DNA of 64,000 nucleotides from Procambarus clarkii (lineage: Eukaryota; Arthropoda; Malacostraca; Decapoda; Cambaridae): contig NC_091176.1 in assembly GCF_040958095.1 (NCBI RefSeq), forward strand, positions 44,717,798 through 44,781,797, given 5' to 3'. Positions 22,760 through 34,458 of the stretch are shown in pieces. Under the pieces are notes generated by a model that worked only from the letters and a program-made list of their open reading frames with translations, did not search any database and had not been told where the DNA came from. Each line of letters starts with the position of its first letter. The first letter of the stretch is position 1. Made by a program: the position numbers and the translations under genes.

Positions 22760-24080
22760 AGGTTAGGTAGGTTTAAGCAGTGTTGTACAGAGAACAGTTT
22801 AAAGGTGAAGTGTCTAAGAAAATATATTTTAACAGAAGTGCAGGTTTAATATGAAAAGCTGAACTAGTTATATTTTGGAGAGAAATTTTATGACTGAAGA
22901 TGTCTTAAAAATAACTTGTTGGAAGAAGGAGAGTTTCTTTGATTAACGAAGGTGACTCTGAAAATAACTTTGATGTCTTACAGAACAACTTTGATGTATT
23001 AGAAAGCTTCTCTGACAAACGAAAGGTTACTTAGCAAATAACTTTTATGATGTAGAAAAGAACTTTAATGAACGAAGATGTGTTAGAAAGCTTCTCTGAT
23101 GAACGAAAGGTTACTTAGAGAATAACATTTGATGACTGGGGTTAACTTTTCGATGACTGAGATTAATTTTTAATGTCTCTGAGAATAACTTTCACGACTT
23201 AGAGAATAACTTTGATAAATGAAAGAGACTTAGAAATTACCTTTGATGACTAAGAATAACTGTTGATGACTCTGAGAATGACTTTGATGTCTTAGAGAAC
23301 ATCTTTGATGACTTAGAGAATGATTATGATGAACGAATGTGAGTTAGAGATTACCTTTGATGACTCTGAGAATATCTTTGAAGACTTTTGAGAACATGAG
23401 TAGTATTTTTGATAGCTCAGAGTATAACTTTTGATGACTTTGATGTCATATAGAACAACTTTTGATGAACGAGAGTGAGTTAGAGATTACCTTAGATGAC
23501 TCTGAGAATACCTTTGATGATTCTGGCAACACCTATGATGACTCTGAGAATAACTTTTGGTAGCTCTGAGAATAAGTTTTGATGACTCTGGTGTCTCTGA
23601 AAATAACTTTAGATGTCTCTTAGAATAACTTTAGATGTCTCTGAGAATAACTTTGATGAACAAAGATATCTTAGAAAGCTTCTCTGATGTACGAAAGGAT
23701 ACTTAGAGATTAACTTGATGAGAGTATTTAACTTTTTGATGGCTCTGAGGACAGCTTTGTTGAATGAGGATGTCTCAGATGCTTCACTGAATAACGAAGG
23801 AGACTTAGAGATTAACTTTGATGACCGAGATTAACTTTAGAAGTCTCTGAGTATAACTTTAGATATCTCTGAGAATAACTTTGATGGACGAAGAGTAGTT
23901 TGGGTGTATCTGAGTGTGGCCTTGATGTCTCGAAGAGTAACTTCGGTGTCTCAAAGAGTGTCTTTGATGTCTCAAAGAGTGTCTTTGATGTCTCAAAGGA
24001 TGTCTTTGAGTGCAACATTGATGAAATGAGTAAGTCTTTGATGTCTCGAAGAGTGTCTTTGACTATTTTTCTTACTCATT
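22760..24080. repeat. Decayed short-period repeat, CTCTGAGAATAACTTTGATG type
   Basis: Irregular repeats of roughly 20-30 bp built from GATGACTCTGAGAATAACTT with mutations. They grade near 23930-24000 into AGAGTGTCTTTGATGTCTCA units. No coding potential. Confidence 0.8.
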
Positions 24081-25092
24081 GAAGTATACAGTTAGTTACA
24101 AAAGTGTAGAACGATGTTCCATTTGACTATTTTTAGTTGAGGAAAAACAAGAAAATATGATGACGGAGACTATTTTTTGCTCTCCGCAAAGTATAATGTC
24201 AGTTAACAGCAGCGATGAAAGATATCTTTAGCTATTTTTTCTTACTTGACGAAACATAATGGCTGTTAAGAAATGATGAACAAGACTATTTTCAGTTACT
24301 GGACGATGGATAAAGTTAGTTATGAACAGTATTGGAAGGTTTCCTTTGACTATTTTTAGCTAAGAGAAAGATTATTTTAGTTAAGAATGATGATGGTTAG
24401 AAACATTAAGTTAACTACGAGTATTACTTTGACGTAGTTTTGCAAATAAAACTGGGTGACTAAATTTGTTGGGGGAACTGTATTGCGGTTGATAATATTT
24501 GACAAAGAACTAGTTAGTGAATGGAAGAAACAATTGGTTTAAAGAAACAAAGAACATAAAAAATTGAGACTAAGTAAGGGAATGAACACAGTGAACATAC
24601 GGGGAACACAGAAAACATGTAAAAAAAAAGTTTATAAACACAGTGAACATGCAGGGAATATGAACTTACAGAGAACATGAAGACATGATAAGGAACATAG
24701 GGAATACAAAAAAATGAACACTGAACTTGTGAAGAACAAGCTAAGAACATTGAGAACATGAATATTGACTATAAAAGTTGTACAGAGAACATATGACGTA
24801 CACGAAAACGTGACAAAGAACATAGTGAACATACGGGGAAAATGGTAGAAAACAGAGAAATATTGAGAAACTGGTGAAAAAATATGAACTGAGCACGCTG
24901 TGGACATTTGTAGAACATGGAGTGAACACACAAAACATGGAAAAGAATGTGAAGAACACAGTGAATATAGAGAAAATATGCAAATACAGTACGATTATTG
25001 AAGGTTAGGATAAGTTGGGGATGAGAAGGTAAGGGAGGGAAAGGGTAAGGGGAGAATTTGACCATGTGATTATTGCTTACTTGGGTAAACAA
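24081..25092. repeat. Decayed repeats, GACTATTTTTAG then GAACACAGTGAACAT types
   Basis: 24081-24400 has spaced GACTATTTTTAGTTA motifs. 24540-24980 has many GAACACAGTGAACATAC or GAGAACATGAA units of about 20 bp. The minus-strand frames of 80-107 codons (Cys/Phe/Ser-rich) are translations of this repeat. Confidence 0.7.
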
Positions 25093-25900
25093 AAGGTATT
25101 GAAGGTAAAGGTGTTATATGACCGTGTGAATATTACATAGCTGAGTACAAAAAGGGTATTAAAGGCCATGATGTTTACTTTGATGTATGATCTTGATCTG
25201 AATTAATTTGATGAACATTGAACTAAGGTGCAGGACATGATTTGGAGCTCAGTAACTGACTTGATCTTATTTACTGTGTCTGATATACAGAGGGTATAAG
25301 TTTCAGGGAAATTGAATAGGTATTAACGAAGATACGAGAGGGAACTACGGAGGGAGACAGGAGCTAGAACTTGCTTACTGACTTCATATATTTCACTACG
25401 TCTGAAATATTTCGTGGAAATTGGGCTATTAGTAGCGAAAATGTGGTCTCTAACAAATTTTGGTCTTCAGTTGGGCTCTGATTAATTTCGATCATGAATT
25501 TGACACTGAATATTTTTGGCACAAAGTGGCTTCTGATGAATTTTTGGTCTTTACTGGACTCTGGCGAATTTCTGTCTACAAACGGACTCTGACTAATTTT
25601 GCTCACAGAGTGGACTCTGAATATTTTTGGGCACAAAGTGGACTCTGTTAATTTTCAGGGTAAGACTTGACTCTGATTATTTTCAGGGATAAACTGGACT
25701 CTGAATATTTTTAGACACAAACTGGACTCTGAAGAATTTTGGTTAACAATAGCACTCTGTTAATTTCGGTATTTTTACAGGTGAAACAGCCGTAAATGGT
25801 TATAAAACTTAAAGTCATGTCTAAGATACTGTTTTCCGTAACAAAACATCTAAGACAATATTCTCTGAAAATGGTCTTTTTACAAAATTTGGTCATAAAC
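25093..25900. repeat. Decayed repeat, GGACTCTGAATATTTTTGG type
   Basis: From about 25440 to 25760, units of roughly 30 bp with the core ACTGGACTCTGA(A/C)(T/G)AATTTT. The preceding 25093-25440 shows only loose similarity and no gene. Confidence 0.75.
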
Positions 25901-26340
25901 ATATTAATAAACTTCTATGATTATTTGAAACTCTGAGATATTTTCTTAAAACTGATCTCTGAAAAATTTGAATTTCTCCAATAAGAACTCTTAACAAACT
26001 TCTAAGATCTCGGAAATTATTTTTCTCCTATGAACTCTTAACAAACTGCTATGAAATTATTTTTTTCATAAGAATTCCCTAATTCCAAATCAGTGTCTGC
26101 CCAAATTCACCTGAAAACCATGACATGCAAAACGGGATTTTTTAATTTCTCCCATAGGAACTCTTAACAAACTTCTAAGATCTTATTTTCATCATATGAA
26201 CTCTTAACAAACGTCTAAAATCTCAGAAATTATTTTCCTCATAAGAATTCTTTAATTCCAAGTCTGTGACTGCCCAAATTCACCTGAAAACCATGAAGCG
26301 CTAAACGGGATTTTTTTCCAAAACAAAAAAATCCTCTTTA
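25901..26340. repeat. Decayed repeat, AACTCTTAACAAACTTCTAAGATCTC type
   Basis: Four or more units of 60-130 bp sharing ACTCTTAACAAACTTCTAAG, AATTATTTTTCTCATAAG and, twice, CCCAAATTCACCTGAAAACC. No coding potential. Confidence 0.75.
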
Positions 26341-26369
26341 GCCTTCGTCCCTACTACTGACACCATGGA

Positions 26370-26525
26370 AGGTTGTAACGCGGGGTGGGGGAAATAGCTC
26401 TATCATATCCATTATTCCACCCCTATTTAACTATTCTAACGGGGGAGTGGGGGAAATAGCTCTCTTTTGTCCATTATTCCCCCCCCCCCCTGCCAGTTAG
26501 CTAATCTAAAGCTCCCCCCAGAGTC
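26370..26525. repeat. Direct duplication of about 75 bp
   Basis: Two adjacent copies of a segment with GGGGGAAATAGCTCT ... TCCATTATTCC, starting near 26379 and 26439. The second contains a C run. Confidence 0.75.
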
Positions 26526-27640
26526 CCTACTGCAGCTCTCTAATTCATCACCTGGTGACCTAGGTATTTGATTACCTAGGTGTCAAGACCACAAGGCATT
26601 GTAACCTGATCAGGTACCCGTGACTCAAGAGAACTCTGGAGTAATTCACTGAAACAAACGAATCAGAGAAACGAAAGGAAAGAGATGAATAAAACAGTAA
26701 TTAGATAGGGTTTGGGGTGAGAGAGGAGGGAGGACTAGGCGGGAGGAGGGAGGAGTGTAGTCAGGTAAAAGGGAGAGAGGGTACGGAGATGAATAGGAAG
26801 TAGTGGTAGAGGTAGAAGTAGAAAAGGAGATAGTAGAAGGTAGACTGCCACCATCCATTCAAGACCATTATATACAAGACAAGGAATGGAACTTGTCGGT
26901 ATCACAAAATTCTCTAAAAGTATCAACAGGTCATCATTAGCATGATTTAACTGGAATCATGTTCCAGACAAGATTCTTTAACTAAAGAGTACTCTACACT
27001 CTATTTTGCATATATCATAAATTCCAAGAACTTGGGAACACAATTAATGTAAAATTAAAAGTAAATGAATCAATTATTTATTTAGCATGATAAATATCAG
27101 AATTCCAGCAATCGAACTGAAGGTTCATTATTAATGTACCAAGTGAGTCACTACACCAGAATTCAAGACCATTACAGCCGTCTTCCCCCTGATTGTCACA
27201 CAACACTAGTAAACACGACTACGTCACCTTTCATGATCAACTCACCAAGTGTCTGCCTATAGCTGACTGTAGTTGACAGAGACTGTCCGCCCCATCTGGG
27301 TGACAGCCTCTCGGTTCTGCTCTGCTGGCTGTTCTCCTGTCTCCTGTCTCTATGTCTATCTCTGTGTACAATTCCCTGGTATGTATTGGGGATCAACTAG
27401 CTAACTCTGCCCACAAGTAGATAGCCCTAGGCACTCTACCAAGCCACACCTTAAATTGGCGTCATGTTTGAAGATCACCACCGGCTAGCCGCCTGCAATT
27501 ATGAGATTGGCGGAGACCAGGTCAACTTCCCATGACCTTACCTTGGTCACTTGGTGGTCATTAACATGTAGAGGTGAGAGTTTCTTAATTACTAGGGGCC
27601 GCCAACCTGACGCCTCTCGACATCTTGTCTGTGACTCCTT
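26526..27640. other. Unclassified non-coding DNA
   Basis: A purine-rich tract at 26690-26840 and a tRNA-like patch (listed separately) are all I see. GAATTCAAGACCATTA-like words recur near 26860 and 27160. No gene recognised. Confidence 0.4.
27090..27185 (-). repeat. Possible tRNA-derived SINE head
   Basis: On the minus strand, GTGTAGTGACTCACTTGG resembles an A box, and about 30 bases later CAGTTCGATTGC resembles a B box. This is the spacing of an internal RNA polymerase III promoter. It does not fold convincingly as a functional tRNA by eye. Confidence 0.4.
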
Positions 27641-28080
27641 GTTCTAGTAGTAGTAGGCATCCTTCAGTCTCGGAAGACTATAGAGTTGCGCCCTGACAGG
27701 CGCAAAGCCTGGGTAGGTAGATTTGAAGGAGAAGCTGTTACCCATGCAGCAGGTCCCTCCTCTCCATGTTGCTGAAATTATCCAATAGAAAGGCAAATGC
27801 CAATACACATGGTTCCAGTAACGTTGCAGGAGCTGCCAGAACGAGGTCGACGTCAACAACGAACTGCCTTAGGGGATCCAACTCTGGGTTTTTCCTCGAG
27901 GTTGACTCCTGAAGCCTTTCCCAAAAAAGGGGTATGGCCGTTAGGTAGCGGATGTTTAAAATCAGGGGTTTTCGTTCCCCTAGATGGGCTGCCTTCCCAG
28001 GCTATCGAGTCCCATCTACCCGGAGCAGCTGTTTTTAAGGCGCCAGAGGCACGCCCTCGCCCCTTCTCCTGTCGGTAAAA
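27630..28080. repeat. Probable dispersed repeat of unknown class
   Basis: Starts with a TAG triplet run followed by GGCATCCTTCAGTCTCGGAA, a word I recall from dispersed arthropod sequences. It holds a plus-strand frame of 93 codons (27797-28078) and a minus-strand frame of 71 codons (27644-27859), neither with a recognisable domain. Could be an old exon fragment or a repeat. Confidence 0.3.
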
Positions 28081-28384
28081 GCAGTTCCGCCGAACTTAAA
28101 GACTAAGCCACCCGTGCAGACCAGGAGTTGGACTTGGTTGTCAGAAGCTATTGGAGACGAATGCCGTATAGGAGCATTTTATAGGTCATGGGAGCTCGTC
28201 CCCCATTACCACTCCCTGGCTATGACAACCCCTTGGACTCCTGTTCTATATATATATTAAATACAAAACAACTTTACGGTGTTACATCTCCCTTTCCCCC
28301 TTAATAAAGTTTTTGCAACACTGCTAATGCCAATAAGCTGGGTGGGAAAACTTTATAAAAAAATAAAATTACATCCTAGCTAAA

Positions 28385-28540
28385 CAATTTTTCATCATCC
28401 TACTCTAACAAACAAAAATATGTTTTTGTTTGACAAAATATGTTTTTATGCTTACACAGAGACAAATATGTTTTTGTTTACCCAGTTTGTTTTATTTTTG
28501 TTTGAAAAATATGTTTTTGTTTACCCAGAGACAATAATAC
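28385..28540. repeat. AATATGTTTTTGTTTACCCAG repeats
   Basis: Four or five spaced copies of ATATGTTTTTGTTT with ACCCAGAGACAA, period about 30-45 bp. Confidence 0.75.
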
Positions 28541-29500
28541 ATGCGGCCCAGGGGAAACTCAGAGAAAAACAAGGGCAGAGCTACTCAGACCTAGAACCAA
28601 GAAGTGGAAGACAAGAGATGGATTCTTCCAACCCTTTTCTTCCCCGCCCTTGCAGCACAGCTTAAGACAAAACTCCAGGAAGTATGGACATGGACGAGGG
28701 AAACGTACAGTGAACATCCATCCTGGGTAAAATTCCCACAAAACCCTCCCATGACCGCCTGGAGGCGAGATAAGTCTATAAAGGACCAACTTGTTAGAGC
28801 AGGTGTACAGGTAGATCATCTCAACCAAACTCGGGGAGAGGACCAGCCCCAGGTTACAGTTCAAAGAAATGAAACTTACTGACCCTAACCTAACCTGACA
28901 AAGGTTTGGTGTGCGACCTGCGTGGAGGCGGAGTATGCAGTGGTTAGGAGGGGCCTACAAGTACGACCGACATCAGTTGTCTGGCTGGGCGACATCACAA
29001 CTTGGTCTTGTAGATATTGCTGTGACGCCTTTCATCAACACAACTGCATCAGTCGCCTCTCCGTCGTTGACGCACAACAACGCCGTGGAAACTGTACTTC
29101 TTGCACTGCGCACAGGACCGTGGAATTCGGTTGTCCCAACTGATCTTGAATTGGCCGTACGTCCGTCACCATGATGGCCGTATCTTGGGGTTCTTCACAG
29201 CATAAAGGGAACTGCAAGTTTCGAAACCTCCATGTAGTTGGCACCGTAGAATCAATTTTATTCTCAGCCTCCCTGTTGCTCCAGCACGCCTCCTTCAGAG
29301 AGCCACTTCTGACAGCTACATCAAGTTTGCACGACACAGGGGGAATCACTCAACAGAGCAACATGGTTGCTGGAGCGGTGGCCAGTTAAGGCAAACGATT
29401 CTGTCTTGCAATTACGCTCCATGCAATGATGCTGACACCAAGAAGGGACACTAGGCATCATGTCCTAGCTTGGCCTTATCTTCTCCTCCTCTTCTAGCCC
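28541..29500. other. Unclassified DNA
   Basis: Several short overlapping frames (28604-28882 plus, 28911-29174 plus, 29035-29349 minus) without recognisable domains or codon-bias signs. I cannot assign a gene. Confidence 0.4.
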
Positions 29501-29504
29501 TACC

Positions 29505-29690
29505 ACTTGAGCTGGGCGGTACAGCGACGGTCTCGCTTCATGCAGGTCGGCGTTCAATCCCCAACCGTCCAAGTGGTTGGGCACCATTCTTTTCACCCGT
29601 CCCATCCCAAATCCTTATCCTGACCCCTTCCACGTGCTATATAATCGTAATGGTTCGGCGCTTTCCCCTGATAACTCCCTTCCCTTCCTC
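29505..29690 (+). repeat. tRNA-derived SINE (decapod type)
   Basis: Reads GAGCTGGGCGGTACAGCGAC (A-box region), then GGTCGGCGTTCAATCCCC (B box, GTTCAATCC), followed by a non-tRNA body with CATCCCAAATCCTTATCCTG and the tail CGTAATGGTTCGGCGCTTTC. A polymerase III promoter in the head and a tail presumably copied from a LINE make it a typical SINE. I associate this sequence with decapod crustaceans from memory. Confidence 0.8.
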
Positions 29691-29819
29691 CTCCTCTTCT
29701 TTCTTTTTTCTCCCATGGGTCTTTGAGAAGCGACCTGGGGTACAGTGGGGTCCGTCCATCCTGGGGTCCATCCTGGGTTGACCAATGTTGGTGGGACAGA
29801 CTGGGGTGCTGTTGATCCT

Positions 29820-31210
29820 CTCTGGTGGTCACGGTGGAATAGTTGGTGGTCACGATTCCATGGCTGGTTGCGATGATATCATGGTTGGTGGTGACGATGC
29901 CATTGCTGGTGGTGACGATTGCATGGCTGGTGTTGACGATACCATAGCTGGTGGTTGATGCCATGGTTGGTAATGACGCTATACCTGGTGGTGACGCCAT
30001 GGCTGGTGGTGACGCCATTAAGGGGGAAGACGCCATGGCTGGTTGTGACTCTATGGCTGGTGGTGACGCAACGGCTGGTGGTGATGCTATTCCTGGAGGT
30101 GATGTCATGGCTGGTGGTGATGCCATGGCTGGTAGTGGTGGTGCCATGGCTTGTGGTGATGCCATGGCTGGTGGTGATGCCATTGTTGGTGGTGATGCCA
30201 TGGCTGTTGGTGACGCCATGGCTGGTGGTAACGATGCAATGGCTGGTGGTGACGATGCAATGGCTGGTGGTGACGCCATGGCTGGTGGTGACGATGCATT
30301 GGCTGGTGGTGACAATGCAATGGCTGGTGGTGCCGCAATAGCTGATGGTGATGCAAAGGTTTGTGGTGACGTAATGGCTGGTGGTTACTCTATGTCTGGT
30401 GGTGACGCCATAATTGGGGATTATGCCATGACTGGGGATGACTCCAGGGCTGGAGGTGACGCCATGGCTGTTGATGACGCCATGGCTGGAGGTGACGCCA
30501 TGGCTGGTGGTGACGCCATGGCTAGAGGTGACGCCATGGCTGGTGATGACGCCATGGCTGAAGGTGACGCCATGGCTGGTGATGACGCCATGGCTGGAGG
30601 TGACGCCATGGCTGGAGGTGACGCCATGGCTGGAGGTGACGCCATGGCTGGTGATGACGCCATGGCTGGAAGTGACGCCATGGCTGGTGATGACGCCATG
30701 GCTGGAAGTGACGCCATGGCTGGTGGTGACGCCATGGCTGGAGGTGACGCCATGGCTGGTGATGACGCCATGGCTGGTGGTGACGCCATGGCTGGAGGTG
30801 ACGCCATGGCTGGTGATGACGCCATGGCTGGAGGTGACCCCATGGCTGGTGATGACGCCATGGCTGGAGGTGACGCCATGGCTGGAGGTGACGCCATGGC
30901 TGGTGATGACGCCATGGATGGAGGTGACGCCATGGCTGGAGGTGACGCCATGGCTGGTGATGACGCCATGGCTGGAGGTGACGCCATGGCTGGTGATGAC
31001 GCCATGGCTGGAGGTGACGCCATGGCTGGAGGTGACGCCATGGCTGGTGATGACGCCATGGCTGGAGGTGACGCCATGGCTGGTGATGACGCCATGGCTG
31101 GTGATGACGCCATGGCTGGTGATAACGCAATGGATGGTGGTGATGCCATGGCTAGTGGTGGTGACGCCATGGCTTGTGGTGACTCCATGGCTGGTAGTGA
31201 TGATAATGAT
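29820..31210. repeat. M1 minisatellite array, locus 2 (left block)
   Basis: Same GACGCCATGGCTGGTGGT family as 4905-6395. The outer ends are degenerate and the centre (30470-31110) is nearly homogeneous, alternating GGAGGT/GGTGGT/GGTGAT. Stop-free over long stretches in several frames on both strands, producing overlapping frames up to 493 codons that I do not treat as genes. Confidence 0.95.
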
Positions 31211-31455
31211 GATAGATATATACAAGAGTTGTTACATTCTTGTACAGCCACTAGTACGCGTAGCGTTTCGGGCAGGTCCCTGGAATACGTCCCTCACGAA
31301 GAATCGTTTATAAAACCAAGTACCCATTTTACTGTTGAGTTAAACAGAGGCTACAATAAGGATTTGCGCCCAGTAAATACTCCCCTGCCAGGATACGAAC
31401 CCATGACAAAGCGCTCGCGGAACGCCAGGTGAGTGTCTTACTACTACTCCACAGA
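31211..31455 (-). repeat. tRNA-derived SINE sharing its tail with LINE-2
   Basis: On the minus strand the head (from about 31455) reads AGTCTCTGTGGAGTAGTAG, with the A-box region TAGTAGTAAGACACTCACC and B box GGGTTCGTATCCTGG. The body follows, then a tail with GGACCTGCCCGAAACGCTAC, GTACTAGTGGCT and CTTGTATATAT. The same tail occurs at the 3' end of LINE-2 (38988-39110, same strand). It sits inside the M1 array, which continues on both sides. Confidence 0.9.
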
Positions 31456-31643
31456 GACTGGTGTGACGATGCTATGGCTGGTGGTGACTCCATGGCTGGT
31501 GGTGACGCTAAGGTTGAATGTGAATCCATGGTTCCTGGTGACGACATGGCTGGTGGTGACGCCTTGGATTGTGGTGACCCTATGGCTGGTGATGACAACA
31601 ATGCTGGTGGTGAGGCCATAGCGGGTGGAGAGGCCATGGCTGG
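31456..31643. repeat. M1 minisatellite, locus 2 (block between SINE and solo LTR)
   Basis: Degenerate GGTGGTGACGCC-type units, continuous in character with the blocks on either side of the SINE and the LTR. Confidence 0.85.
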
Positions 31644-33194
31644 TGGTGAAGAATCTCCTCTCAACTCCTTATATTAACATTTACTAATAACACTAACACG
31701 TAGAATTAAAATCGTTGGTGTATCAGGCATGATATGCTAAATCAGGCATGATTTAGATAGAAATTACCCAGCCATCTTGACACCAAGCGTTGATAGCAGA
31801 CTGAAACATGAAGTCTTCCACGAATGTTAGAGATTTATAGAGTTCAGTTAATTGTCCTTTCTTTCTAAAAATATTGTTCATTATGAAAGAAGTATTAATT
31901 TCGTGAATTATGCGAATACCTCTTCTCGCAATTGCCTTGCGAGAAGAGGTATTATTATTCAATATATTTACTGGTGACGATAGTTTAAATCGTACTCCTT
32001 TATTTCCCTCAATAATTACTAGTAAACCAAATTGGTTTAAGCTCGAGATCGCTATGAGCGTCCCTGTGCATGCGTGTTCGGGCCTCTGGGTATGGGGGGT
32101 GTGCCTTTTCGGCACACGGCTCCGCCACGAGTACACACAAATTTACAAGCGGCAGCCATTGCAGACATAATACGTGGTCGTAAAGTGCTTCTTACTGTAT
32201 ATTCTCGTTTCTGAGAAGATAATCGCGTCCCCGAATTTGACCTTCATCAGCAGTGAACGTCAGGGACTAATTGACGTGATATCGGCGACTGTAAATGTGC
32301 CAACAAGCCTACGTTATGTATATTTTATGTGTAGTGCACTATCTCATAAATTATTACTGTAGGTAGCTCGTCGTTATGTCATTTACCGACCAAAACACTC
32401 ATGTTCGTTTCTTTCCACGTTATTCTCAAGTTTTAATGAATAGTGGAATAAATCTCTAGCCCAGTCAAATTCTATAACTTTTTGTGATTACAGCGTGTTG
32501 GTGAGGACAAGCAGAGCAATTCTTCCTCTACACACGACATTCCCTACTGGTGTATCATCCATTATTTGGGCAATGTGATCACGTCTACGAGTATTCGAAC
32601 AGTGAAACGGGTTTAGTGAAGTCTTCTTACAACTAAGCCTTACTGTCTCTCTTTCGTAGATTTCTTTGACTGATGCTAATATTATTTCTATTATGTATTT
32701 GCATTTCTTATACATATAATATTCTAAGAGAAATTACATAAATCTAATATTTTGTTTCTCAGTGTGTAGCAATGTTTCATATATAATTTCCTATGATTTG
32801 ACAATTTATTTAATAGGCTTAATAATCTTACTATATTATCATCATATTGAATCTACATTTAATTTCTGATTCTATAATGTGTATTGATATAATTAACCAA
32901 TTGGTATCGAACCAGCACCAGTCATTATCCTAGATATATATTATTTCTAGTAATACCCCCCAGTGTTGAAGTTTGAGGATTTAAACTCTCAATTAATTAT
33001 TATTACAGTCCATTCACGCTCTTCAAATAATTACCAAATAATCTAACATCCATAGGCACTGGTACCACAGTGTCAGTCTTATAATCCATTTATTTGTTTT
33101 CCCTCTTTTCTCAAAAGTGGGTGGTCCTTCGAGTATTTCGATTCCTTAATTAAATATTTTTATAGAGTTGAGTTAAAAGTCCCATTCCACAACA
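31644..33194 (+). repeat. Solo LTR of a BEL/Pao family
   Basis: Diverged reverse-complement copy of the LTR at 48409-50048. Shared landmarks include ATTTACTAATAACACTAACA, TGAACTCTATAA-type and TTTCTTTCTAAAAATATTGT words, and a 3' end CCCATTCC(A/C)CAACA that ends in CA exactly where the M1 repeat resumes. No internal BEL region is attached, so this is a solo LTR. A five-base flank GCTGG/GTTGG is a possible, imperfect target duplication inside the minisatellite. The left end is diverged (TGGTGAAG instead of TGTTGG). Confidence 0.8.
31915..31953. other. Perfect 17-bp hairpin in the solo LTR
   Basis: AATACCTCTTCTCGCAA, a 5-base loop TTGCC, then the exact reverse complement. The LTR copy at 48409-50048 has only remnants of it near 49650-49700 (CTCTTCTCGCAAGGCAAT). 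Confidence 0.85.
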
Positions 33195-33950
33195 GTTGGT
33201 GGTGACGTCATGGCCGGTGGTGACGCCATTACTGATGGTGACGCCTTGTCTCGTGATGACGATGCCATGGTATGTGGCGAGGCCATGGCTGTTGGGGTCG
33301 CAATGTCTGGTGATGATGTTATGGCTGCTGGCGACGCCATGGCTGGTGGTGACGCCATTGCTGGTGGTGAGGCATTGGCTGGCGGTGGCGCCATGTCTGG
33401 TGGTGACGACATGGCTCGTGATGACGACATGGCTAATGGTGACGACATGGCAGGTGGTGACGCCATGTCTGGTGGTGACGACATGGATGGTGGTGACAAC
33501 ATGGATGGTGATGACGCCTTGGCTTGTCGTGAGGCTATAGCAGGTCGTGATGCCATTACTGGTGGTGACGCCATGGCTTGTGGTGATGCAAAGGCTGGTG
33601 GTGACGCCATGGCTGGTGGTGACGCCATGGCTGGTGGTGACGCCATGGCTGGTGGTGATGAAATGGATTGTGGTGATCCCATGGCTAGTGGTGATGCAAT
33701 GCATGGTGGTGACGCCATGGCTTGAAGAATATCCATGGCTGGTGGTGATGCAATGGATGGTGGTGCCATAGCTGGTGTTGACGCAATAGCTGGTGGTGAC
33801 GCAATGGATGAAAGTGACGCAATGGATGGTGGTGACACCATGGCAACTTGTGACTCCCTGGTTGGTGGGGATGAAATCGATTGTGGTGATGCCATGACTG
33901 GTGTTGACGCCATGGCTGGTGGTGATGAAATCGATGGTGGTGATGCAATT
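33195..33950. repeat. M1 minisatellite, locus 2 (right block)
   Basis: Degenerate GGTGGTGACGCCATGGCTGG units, stop-poor in several frames. Bounded on the left by the BEL solo LTR and on the right by the A-rich 3' tail of LINE-1. Confidence 0.9.
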
Positions 33951-34458
33951 TTTTTTTAATATTATTATTTTTCACCACTGACGTGGCCACACAGTTACAA
34001 TGCTAACCAGCATATTTACATTTTCTTCTGTCCTCCATGGACAGAGTTAGAGATGTGTTAAACATATAGTTCAAGGGTTTATTGAACAATCAACCACAGA
34101 AGGTGATACGGTGCTTTTAAAATGCTAAGCTAACCTACAGACGTAAATACATAGATACACAGATTTACGTATGCCCTACATAAAGTGTTCGATGTGTCTT
34201 TTACATAGTGTCATTAATGTGCATTTACAAAGGTGAAATGTAATTCTGATCAGCTTCCATATATACTTTATACACATACATATACATATACACACACATG
34301 CATTCACATACATTTGTCTCTTTTACTCTGACAGGGTGAGATAGCTGATAGAGAAACTAGTGTGCAATTAAGCACTTAATCACTAAAGGTGATTAAGGTG
34401 CTTTTACAAGCTCAGGTTATATAGTCACATTACATACATACATTGTATAATTGATACA
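33951..34458 (-). other. LINE-1 3' UTR
   Basis: Non-coding tail between the ORF2 end and the A/T-rich terminus that abuts M1 repeats. Holds ATACATATACA-like microsatellite near 34260-34310. Confidence 0.7.

Noticed and set aside
24514-25092. Cys/Phe/Ser-rich minus-strand frames as secreted peptides
   Set aside because: They are translations of the decayed GAACACAGTGAACAT repeat and overlap one another in several frames.
26360-26520. CRISPR or riboswitch-like repeat
   Set aside because: Only two adjacent copies with homopolymer runs; better explained as a tandem duplication.
28604-29389. Cluster of 70-100 codon overlapping frames as an unknown gene
   Set aside because: Frames overlap on both strands with comparable length, no domain or splice structure is evident; I cannot support a gene.
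29593-31432. Frames of 240-493 codons in the second M1 array
   Set aside because: Same reason. The 493-codon frame even reads through an inserted minus-strand SINE, which cannot be part of a conserved protein.
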